A stretch of DNA of 22,211 nucleotides, from NCBI GenBank assembly GCA_002402755.1, contig DHGK01000239.1, positions 7,032-29,242 of the forward strand, written 5' to 3'. This document shows positions 1-5,858 of this stretch, piece after piece. The notes under the pieces were generated by a model. That model had not been told where the DNA came from and searched no databases. It worked only from the letters and a program-made list of their open reading frames with translations. This DNA comes from Planctomycetes bacterium UBA4800. Its GTDB lineage: Bacteria > Planctomycetota > UBA8108 > UBA8890 > UBA8898. Position numbers and translations under genes: made by a program. Each line of letters starts with the position of its first letter. The first letter of the stretch is position 1.

Positions 1-584
1 CCCTCGGGGAGCTTGTCCGCGAGCCGGCGCTGCGCCTCCGCGAGGCTCTCCAGCGTGCGCGCGAACGCCTCCAGGGCGCCCGTCTCGGCGCTGGACCGGA
101 CATCGTCCCGCGACGCCTCGTTGAGCGCGCGCTGCTCGTCGCGCAGGGCCCGGATGGCCGCCGCCGCCTCCTTCACGCGGGCGAGGCGCGCCTCCCAGTC
201 CTGCGCCGCGAGCCTGCGGCCCTCCAGCTCCTCGATGATCGCCCTGAGGTTGGCGATGACGCGCTCCTGGGTCTGGACCGCCGCCGCGAAGTCCTTGTCG
301 GTGAGCCGGCGGCTGACCGATCCCATGTCCGCGCTGATGTCGAGGCGCCTGATCTCGCGCTCGACCGCCCTGATCTTCTCGGCGTCCTCGGCCGAGATCT
401 TCTCCATGCGCTCGGTGACCGAGGCGAGGCGCTTGACGAGATTGTCGAGCTGCGCCTTGACCTCGTTCTGCATGTCGGCCACATCTTCGGGCCGGACCCC
501 GCCCTCCTCGCCGGCGCGGAGCCACACGGCCGCCCCGAGGAGGGCGGCGATCAGCGTGAATCGGCAACGGTGCTGCGCTCGCAT
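1..584 (-). CDS. Exported coiled-coil protein, C-terminus outside window
   Basis: An open frame runs from an ATG at 584 to the window edge (194 full codons, no stop), so only the N-terminal part is present. Residues 1-27 look like a Sec signal peptide: basic start (MRAQHRCRFT), hydrophobic core (LIAALLGAAVW), then a small-residue region. The rest is almost entirely charged helix rich in E, K, R, A and L with heptad-like spacing, including DMQNEVKAQLDNLVKRL and AAIRALRDEQRAL, so a periplasmic or envelope coiled coil is the best description. I do not recognise a named family. No clear ribosome binding site precedes the ATG. Similar exported coiled-coil proteins can accompany DUF4175-like genes, such as the one at 5859-7970, so it may once have belonged to that operon; this is inference. 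The opposite-strand reading frame over 13-795 is a GC-rich shadow. Confidence 0.75.
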   Translation of the reverse strand, partial: MRAQHRCRFTLIAALLGAAVWLRAGEEGGVRPEDVADMQNEVKAQLDNLVKRLASVTERMEKISAEDAEKIRAVEREIRRLDISADMGSVSRRLTDKDFAAAVQTQERVIANLRAIIEELEGRRLAAQDWEARLARVKEAAAAIRALRDEQRALNEASRDDVRSSAETGALEAFARTLESLAEAQRRLADKLPE

Positions 585-623
585 AGGCACTATCTTCCCA
601 TACTTGGCGCGCGGCGCAAGAAG

Positions 624-693
624 CCGGGGACCGTCACCGAGAATCCGGGGACAGTCACCGATTTCCCGCGGGGAAATCGGTGACTGTCCCCGG
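624..693. repeat. REP-like palindrome with a degenerate direct copy
   Basis: Positions 645-667 and 671-693 are perfect 23-base inverted arms with a 3-base spacer (GCG), built around the core CCGGGGACAGTCACCG. A degenerate copy of the left arm (CCGGGGACCGTCACCG) lies 21 bases upstream at 624-642 in the same orientation. The hairpin begins 5 bases past the stop of the nucleotidyltransferase gene, so it could also serve as its terminator, although no U-run follows. Short palindromes with a GGGGACxGT core are common in bacterial genomes and are often linked to REP-associated tyrosine transposases (RAYT). No transposase gene is present here, so the assignment rests on structure alone. Confidence 0.75.
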
Positions 694-697
694 CGGC

Positions 698-1291
698 CTA
701 CCCTTCCGGGTTATCGAGCAACTCCCGGAGGCGCGCGGCCAGAGCCGGGGGGAGGGCGGCGAGGCTCTTGTCGCTCACCAGCCCGGCGTGGATGAGGTCG
801 AGGAGATGCACCTGGTCCTTGCGCCTGAAGCTGGTGAGCTTCATGCGCACGAGCGCGTCCAGGGCCAGAACGCGCATTCCTCCTGCCACGGATACGGCCT
901 CCGCCGTCGCCGGAGCGGGCAGAGAATACCCCGGCCGAATCTTCTCCCCCGCGAACACGACATGCACCGCGTCGCGACTCCCGGCGTTCGGCCCGTCCAG
1001 GAAGCAATCGACTCCGGGAACGCGGCGGTGCACGAAACCGGCCGACTCGAGCGCGGCACGGACGGCATCGAACTCCGTACGCTCGACGAGCAGATCCACA
1101 TCCTGCGTGTTCCTGACCGCAGTCTCGTCCACCGTGGCGACCCAGACGGCGACCGCGTTGCCGCCTATGACCGCGTAGCTGCATCCGGCCTCCTCGAGCG
1201 CACGGGCCGCCCTTCGAAGACGCGCGCGTACCTTCTCCACGGCGCGCACCATCCTTTCGAGAATGTCGGCATGCTCGGACGCGAGGCTCAT
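698..1291 (-). CDS. Nucleotidyltransferase-fold protein, orphan
   Basis: This 197-residue protein has the signature of the nucleotidyltransferase superfamily: YAVIGGNAVAVW (GG at residues 43-44), then NTQDVDLLV with the metal-binding pair D64 and D66. The C-terminal half contains ALDALVRMKLTSFRRKDQVHLLDL, typical of small AbiEii/DUF6036-like nucleotidyltransferases, where a conserved lysine and a [K/R]D pair follow the fold. Such proteins transfer a nucleotide to RNA, protein or a small molecule; the substrate here cannot be read from sequence. An open frame continues upstream to 1462, but the extra 57 residues are low-complexity basic sequence. I chose ATG 1291 because conserved sequence begins shortly after it. 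It lacks a Shine-Dalgarno but has a TACAAT box placed for leaderless transcription. No antitoxin-like partner adjoins it. Confidence 0.8.
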   Translation of the reverse strand: MSLASEHADILERMVRAVEKVRARLRRAARALEEAGCSYAVIGGNAVAVWVATVDETAVRNTQDVDLLVERTEFDAVRAALESAGFVHRRVPGVDCFLDGPNAGSRDAVHVVFAGEKIRPGYSLPAPATAEAVSVAGGMRVLALDALVRMKLTSFRRKDQVHLLDLIHAGLVSDKSLAALPPALAARLRELLDNPEG

Positions 1292-1297
1292 TCCGTC

Positions 1298-1303
1298 ATT
1301 GTA
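1298..1303 (-). promoter_or_regulatory. Possible -10 box (TACAAT) for a leaderless transcript
   Basis: On the minus strand TACAAT (5 of 6 to TATAAT) ends 6 bases before the ATG at 1291, so transcription would start at or next to the start codon. No purine-rich ribosome binding site lies in the interval, which agrees with leaderless translation. No convincing -35 element is seen at 16-18 bases upstream, so this remains a weak call. Confidence 0.3.
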
Positions 1304-1392
1304 CGTTCCCGTCGCGGCGGAGGCCAGCGGCGCGTCATCTCCGCCGATTAGCTCACGTGACCTCCGGTCTCCCGGCGTCCGGCCGAACGCGC

Positions 1393-2787
1393 TTACAGTC
1401 CTCCGCGGACGGGGTGGACCCGGAAGGGCATGTTCGGGCCGTTCCATACGGCGCCAAAGCACCTTCCCACGACGTAGAAACCGCCTCCATCTACAACCGG
1501 TGTGGACGTCCAGTATCCCCCGATCGTGAAATCTAAAGGCGGATGCTCCGGGTTCCCCGGCACATACGGCAGCGACATGATCGATAGCAGCTCGACCACG
1601 TTCGGAAGACGCCAGTCATCATGGCCCGCAAACTCGAGGCCGTGGCAGAAGAGGAGCGCTTCCTGCCACAGCACCTTACCATCCCCATCGGGATCGTACT
1701 CGACTCCCGGCGCGGGCGTCGCCCGCACCCACATGAGCCCCGTCGCCAGATCGGTCACCGTGCCCTCCCCGTGGTCGAGAAACCGTCCCTCAACGGGGCG
1801 CCCAGCCCGATAGTACCCGTCCTGTCCCGGCCAGTCCACGCTGTCGCATGGGATCTCCGTCATGCTCGGCGGCTCGTGACACGTCGAGATGCCCGTGGCT
1901 GGAAGCCGCGAGGCACAAGGCGTCTCCAGCCCTCCTCGAACCCCACGAACGTGGTGTACATCCACGAGCGGCCGCGAATCGAGATCGGTGCCTCCGCCAC
2001 GGAATTGGACACATTTGATTTCCGGATACGCACAGGAATAGTAGCTCGAACCCCAGAACTTCCAGTTCTCAAGCGGCGATCCCTCGACGAACAACGGATC
2101 CAGAAACACGTCGCTTCGCACTCGCGTCCAGTCGTCGATCAGCGTCAAGAGCTCGAGTCCGTTCGGAAGCCTCCAGTCATCGTGTCCGGCAAGCGAGAGA
2201 CTCTCGCAGTAATCTAGCGCCGTCTGCCACAGCACCCGCCCGTCCGGATCCTGCTCGGGCGCCTCGGACAGCTTCGGCGCGTCCTTCTGCCACATGAGCC
2301 CCGTGCACGTGTCAGACACCGTCCCGTCGCCATTGTCGACGAAGCGGCCCTCCAGCGCACAGCCCGCCCGATAGTACCCGTCCTGGCCTGGCCATTCCGG
2401 GCTGTCGCACGGGATCTCCAGCCTCGTGTCCGCGTCGTAGCATTTCGTGGCGCCCGTCGCGGGAAGCCTGGCCGGCGTGCACGGATAGCACTCCGGACAC
2501 TCCGGCGGCTCCCGGCCGCCTGCGAAGAGATACATGAGCGTCGCGATGGCATCTCCTATGTTGCACTTGCCGTCGAGATTGATGTCGCCGCGCGGCACGC
2601 TGCCGTACCAGCACACGGCACAGGGCTCAGGTGCCGGACCCTCGGCGAACAGAAACGCCAACAGCCGCAGAGGGTCGCCAAGATCGACCTTGCCGTCGCC
2701 GTTCATGTCGGCGCCGCTGCCGGCGCCGAGCGCGACCGCGCCGACCTGAAGAAACGCCGCAAGGAGCGCGCGCCGCATGGTTGTCAT
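1393..2787 (-). CDS. Secreted protein: two dockerin-like motifs plus two DUF1566 modules
   Basis: The 464-residue protein starts with a signal peptide (MTTMRRALLAAFLQVGAVAL, cleavage near residue 26). Two calcium-loop motifs follow: DMNGDGKVDLGD (residues 27-38) and GDINLDGKCNIGD (67-79), each followed by a helix of the LRLLAFLF / IATLMYLF type, as in dockerin-like pairs of planctomycetes. The rest is a tandem duplication of a module of about 175 residues (roughly 111-283 and 286-464). Each copy carries EIPCDS, WPGQDGYYRAG, a GTVxD...TGLMW segment, a WQxAL helix and AGHDDWRLPN, which is the DUF1566 (Lcl C-terminal, C-type-lectin-like) signature. The start at 2787 has a strong GGAGG 6 bases upstream; a frame open to 2835 would read through the palindrome. 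Extracellular or surface display is likely; the ligand is unknown. Some copy differences (second calcium loop with a C, more cysteines in copy 1) suggest divergence after duplication. Confidence 0.85.
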   Translation of the reverse strand: MTTMRRALLAAFLQVGAVALGAGSGADMNGDGKVDLGDPLRLLAFLFAEGPAPEPCAVCWYGSVPRGDINLDGKCNIGDAIATLMYLFAGGREPPECPECYPCTPARLPATGATKCYDADTRLEIPCDSPEWPGQDGYYRAGCALEGRFVDNGDGTVSDTCTGLMWQKDAPKLSEAPEQDPDGRVLWQTALDYCESLSLAGHDDWRLPNGLELLTLIDDWTRVRSDVFLDPLFVEGSPLENWKFWGSSYYSCAYPEIKCVQFRGGGTDLDSRPLVDVHHVRGVRGGLETPCASRLPATGISTCHEPPSMTEIPCDSVDWPGQDGYYRAGRPVEGRFLDHGEGTVTDLATGLMWVRATPAPGVEYDPDGDGKVLWQEALLFCHGLEFAGHDDWRLPNVVELLSIMSLPYVPGNPEHPPLDFTIGGYWTSTPVVDGGGFYVVGRCFGAVWNGPNMPFRVHPVRGGL

Positions 2788-2806
2788 GACAGCCTCCGGT
2801 TCAAGA

Positions 2807-2840
2807 GCGCAGTGCGGCGGCGCGCGCCGCCGCACTGCGC
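2807..2840. repeat. Perfect 34-bp palindrome between the two dockerin-type genes
   Basis: All 17 base pairs match (2807-2823 against 2824-2840) with no spacer; the centre is GGCGGCGCGCGCCGCC. It lies 33 bases beyond the stop of the 2873-5347 gene and 20 bases upstream of the next start codon, leaving that gene's GGAGG free. As RNA it would form a very stable hairpin, but no U-run follows on the minus strand, so a classical intrinsic terminator is unlikely. A partial stop, an mRNA end stabiliser or a protein-binding site are the alternatives. Confidence 0.8.
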
Positions 2841-2872
2841 GCGTTCACGTAATCAAACTCGGATCCACTGCA

Positions 2873-5347
2873 TCATTCGAGGGGATAGGTCGCAGAACAT
2901 CGTATTCTCAGGAGCACCTTGTAGTCGCAGTCTTCCCTGTTTCCCGCGCCGACACCGGCTGTCCCCCCGCGATCGACGTCGATTGCCATCGTCACTCCGT
3001 AGTAAAAAGGACTTCCCGGGCCGACTTCGGCATACGCCGCGTCCTCTCGCTCGAGGGCGCCATCGCCGCCATCCCAGCGGCCGAATGCACCATCGGGAGG
3101 ACTCCACCATCCACTTGGAGTGGAGTATCCCTCGAAGTACGTGACATCGTAGAACTCGAGCGCATCGTTGGGTTGCCCTGGGTCAGGATCCACGCCATCC
3201 GAGTCGAAGAACTCCGACGAGGAATCGCCGTACTGATCGCCCGTCACATCGATGTCGATCTTCCCGGACAGCTTGTACATCGTTGAGAGAATGGGTGCTC
3301 CCGTGAAACCCGAGAACGCTATCCGGATATCCCAGCAGATTACGGGCTCTACCCATACGTAACAGTGCGTCGTCGTATCTCCGTCGTACCACTTGTACGT
3401 TGCCCTCCCCGTGAGCTGCAGCAGGGGGTCGGGACCGTATTCGTCGGCTTTGGCCTTGGAATCGGGATCCTTGATGCCCGCAGGATGGTCTTCATAAACG
3501 GTCAAGAGCTCGCGCATATCTCCCGCCAAGCCGACTCCAGTATAACGCGCTGTGACCTCCGTGAAGTTCTTGTTACATTCGTCCGGCTCCTCGCAAATCC
3601 CCCAATCCGTCGGTCCCTCCACGACCACGTACGGCCAGTGGCCGAAGTACTTGTCGGCCTCCATGCGCGCCGCATCGGGAAGCGCCCCGAAGGGGATGTC
3701 TGCCGGAAGCGCCTCGAAGCATCCGACACCGCCCAGGCCCGCGCCTCCGTTCATGACGATGACGGACCAGCCATCGCCGTACACGATGAAAGCCGTCCGT
3801 ATGGGGAGGCCCTGGTACACCACCTCGCGCGAATCGATCCAGCGCGGGCCGGGAGCGTCCTCGTCCCCGAGCGGGAACGAGCTCGAGCGCACGACCTGCT
3901 GCCAGGTGAAGACGTCGTCCGACTGATCCTTGACACACAGTACGGACGCCGCGCTGTCGCCCAGAGCAAGGACCAGAAGCGTGCGCTCGGCCGCCATGAA
4001 GCTCAGCCCCACGTACGCGCTGTCGGCCCCGGGAACGGCGGTCTCGAGCAGGTAAGTCGTGCTCGACCCCGACTCGATGCGCTTGTCGCCATCGGTATCC
4101 TTGTAGAAGACCACCGCGGGAACGCCTGCGCCGTCCACGCCGGACACGAAGATGCGCCCCGTGCGCGGATCGACGGCAAGAGCCTGCGGCGAGTTGAGGA
4201 CGCCGGCCGAGATGGTCTCGTAGGCGGACCCATCGATCCAGCCGTCGCCGTTCGAGTCCGTCCAGGCAACGAGCGACTCCTTCCCATCGACGCGCCGGTG
4301 CAGCGTCACGAGCTCCTGTACGCCAGATACGCCGCCGGCGCATCCGTCGGTCAGGACCGCATCCAGAAGATTCGAGGACACCCAGAAGTACGACGCCTCG
4401 CCGAGATCTCCGGCATCGCCATCGCCGTTCTTGTCCTGGAGAACATGGACTCTCGATGCGCCGTCCGCCGGCCTGGAAGCCAGGACGTACACGACGCCGG
4501 TCCGCGACACAAGGAGCGAGAACGGTGTGTAGTCGTTCGCCGCCGTCCGGAGGCCCGTCGCGTACGGCACGGCGTAAAGGCCATCCGTCTCCTCCAGCAT
4601 GACATCGCCCTTCTCGGGCACGAGCCAAAGGGCATCGTCGACACCATCGCCCGTGAAGTCGTACTCGCCGGCTCCCGGATGGGCCTCGGTGAAGTTATCG
4701 GCCAGCAGGTCGCAGGAGTTGTTCAGCGGATCCGGCGTCGGATCCAGCCCCTCGAAGTACGGACCGCCGACCGGACCGAAAGGCAAGGGCGGCTTCGGGC
4801 CGCTCGTGCGGAGATATGCGATGAGGAAGGTATAGTCGCCCAGGTCGATTTGCCCGTCATCGTTGGCGTCCCCGGCATCAAGAGGAACCGGCGCCGGTCC
4901 GCTCTGATACATGTACGAGAGGAGGTACACCGGATCTGCGATGTTCACTGCATTGTTGTTGTTCGCGTCGCCGCGTATGAACACCGTGCATGCACAACCC
5001 GTCGGGGGCGCCGGGCCATCGATCGCCCCGCCCTCCTCGGGACTTGCGGCCATGTCCCACAAGAATGATAGGTCGACCGGGGAACCTTCCGGCTTGTCCA
5101 TGGCGTTTCCGTATGCAAGAACTATCGGGATCCAGACGGGATTCTCCGCGTTGAGCGTCCCGAGCATTATCTCGAACCCGATCGATTCGGTCTGAGTTAC
5201 GACGCCGTCGCCATCGATGTCAGCCCGCGCCGAATCGAGCAACATCGCAAGCTCCGTTGCGCCGTCGCCTGCTGCGAGCATGCCTCCGATGAAGAACACC
5301 GCCGCCATGAGAGTCTCTTGTCGAGTGTGCTTCCTTTCACGTTCCAT
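2873..5347 (-). CDS. Large secreted EF-hand/dockerin-type protein
   Basis: This 824-residue protein begins MERERKHTRQETLMAAVFFI, a basic start plus hydrophobic core typical of a signal peptide. The ATG at 5347 is preceded by GGAGGG at about 8 bases. Calcium-loop motifs are scattered through it: DIDGDGVVTQTE (43-54), then a dockerin-like pair RGDANNNNAVNIADPVYLL (125-143) and GDANDDGQIDLGDYTFLI (159-176). Isolated loops follow: FTGDGVDDALW (231-241), DKNGDGDAGD (305-314), and later TDSNGDGWIDG and KDTDGDKRIES. The middle (about 230-560) alternates such loops with short beta-rich stretches and may be propeller-like. The C-terminal third has no recognisable domain but contains several tryptophan- and cysteine-bearing segments. 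Function is unknown; a structural or binding role outside the cell is likely. It probably shares a transcript with the gene at 1393-2787. Base composition is lower in GC than the flanking operon. Confidence 0.8.
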   Translation of the reverse strand: MERERKHTRQETLMAAVFFIGGMLAAGDGATELAMLLDSARADIDGDGVVTQTESIGFEIMLGTLNAENPVWIPIVLAYGNAMDKPEGSPVDLSFLWDMAASPEEGGAIDGPAPPTGCACTVFIRGDANNNNAVNIADPVYLLSYMYQSGPAPVPLDAGDANDDGQIDLGDYTFLIAYLRTSGPKPPLPFGPVGGPYFEGLDPTPDPLNNSCDLLADNFTEAHPGAGEYDFTGDGVDDALWLVPEKGDVMLEETDGLYAVPYATGLRTAANDYTPFSLLVSRTGVVYVLASRPADGASRVHVLQDKNGDGDAGDLGEASYFWVSSNLLDAVLTDGCAGGVSGVQELVTLHRRVDGKESLVAWTDSNGDGWIDGSAYETISAGVLNSPQALAVDPRTGRIFVSGVDGAGVPAVVFYKDTDGDKRIESGSSTTYLLETAVPGADSAYVGLSFMAAERTLLVLALGDSAASVLCVKDQSDDVFTWQQVVRSSSFPLGDEDAPGPRWIDSREVVYQGLPIRTAFIVYGDGWSVIVMNGGAGLGGVGCFEALPADIPFGALPDAARMEADKYFGHWPYVVVEGPTDWGICEEPDECNKNFTEVTARYTGVGLAGDMRELLTVYEDHPAGIKDPDSKAKADEYGPDPLLQLTGRATYKWYDGDTTTHCYVWVEPVICWDIRIAFSGFTGAPILSTMYKLSGKIDIDVTGDQYGDSSSEFFDSDGVDPDPGQPNDALEFYDVTYFEGYSTPSGWWSPPDGAFGRWDGGDGALEREDAAYAEVGPGSPFYYGVTMAIDVDRGGTAGVGAGNREDCDYKVLLRIRCSATYPLE

Positions 5348-5478
5348 TATAAAGTCCCTCCTCTCTCGACGTCGTGCACAAAACCGTCAGTTCGCGCACA
5401 TCCGTCTCCGACCTGGAAAAAGAACCAACCAGCCGTTCCTTCGCACCTCCTTTCGAATGCATGGAGCCGCAGATTCAT
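5347..5478 (-). other. Possible 43-codon upstream reading frame coupled by TAATG
   Basis: From ATG 5478 (MNLRLHAFERRC) a short frame ends in TAA whose last base is the first base of the ATG at 5347 (TAATG). This geometry is typical of translational coupling. The start has no good ribosome binding site, and the peptide resembles nothing I know, so it may be chance. A strong GGAGG-like stretch (AAAGGAGGTGCGAAGG, about 5441-5456) inside it has no suitable start codon after it. Confidence 0.15.
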
Positions 5479-5630
5479 GAAGCCGCCGTGATATCGAGAC
5501 GCGGGCGCCAGGACGGCGGCCGTGATTGAATACAGGGGGAATCCCCACGACCGGGAACAAAGCGAAGAAGGGAGGGCAACGAAGCGAGGATGGGGTGCTA
5601 TGGGACGGCGTGGGGACAATGCCGCCGCGC

Positions 5631-5670
5631 CGCGCGGAGAAGCGCGGAGAAGCGCGGAGAAGCGCGGAGA
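5631..5670. repeat. Four 10-bp tandem repeats (AGCGCGGAGA)
   Basis: The unit AGCGCGGAGA occurs exactly at 5641-5650, 5651-5660 and 5661-5670, preceded by a copy with one mismatch at 5631-5640. A 10-bp period is close to one helical turn, so all copies face the same side of the DNA. Slippage-generated sequence is the simplest explanation; a repeated binding site is possible. Confidence 0.8.
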
Positions 5671-5756
5671 GCGATCATCGTGTGCAACGTTCTGCCGTGC
5701 ACAGAGAGGTTCCTTCTACTCTTCGCTCATGTGCCGCCATCCACCCGCTGTTGTGT

Positions 5757-5785
5757 TTTGTAGCATAATCGAGGAGCGAATGCAA
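5757..5785 (-). promoter_or_regulatory. Candidate sigma70-like promoter for the dockerin-type genes
   Basis: On the minus strand TTGCAT (5780-5785), 17 bases, then TACAAA (5757-5762). It lies in the A+T-richest stretch of the region. If used, the 2873-5347 gene would have a leader of about 400 bases. Both hexamers are imperfect, so the call is weak. Confidence 0.25.
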
Positions 5786-5858
5786 ATGAAATCCGAGGAG
5801 TTTTAATCTTCGAGGCGTCACGCCCGCCTTGTCCCAGCGCGGCACAGTCCCCGGAACG

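Larger units (their letters stand above)
5348..5858. other. Gap of 511 bases between dockerin block and MoxR operon
   Basis: No convincing gene is seen on either strand. The gap contains a possible promoter (5757-5785), a 10-bp tandem repeat (5631-5670), the leader of the 2873-5347 gene, and a locally A+T-rich stretch at 5755-5815. At 5813-5829 a weak stem (AGGCG / CGCCT) follows the last gene of the MoxR operon, but without a U-run it is a poor terminator. GGCACAGTCCCCGG at 5841-5854 resembles a half-site of the palindrome at 645-693. Plus-strand frames at 5522-5806 and 5526-5768 consist mainly of the translated tandem repeat and are rejected. Confidence 0.6.

Noticed and set aside
13..795. 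Plus-strand open frame of 260 codons
   Set aside because: It is antisense to the exported coiled-coil gene, which has a proper signal peptide and heptads. The frame's product is low-complexity R/S/A, and it runs through the palindrome.
5631..5670. CRISPR array
   Set aside because: The units are 10 bp and contiguous, with no spacers and no cas genes.
5522..5806. Plus-strand small genes in the 5348-5858 gap
   Set aside because: The coding sequence is mainly the 10-bp tandem repeat in translation, with no ribosome binding site.
5813..5829. Intrinsic terminator of the MoxR operon
   Set aside because: The stem is only 4-5 bp and no U-run follows on the minus strand.
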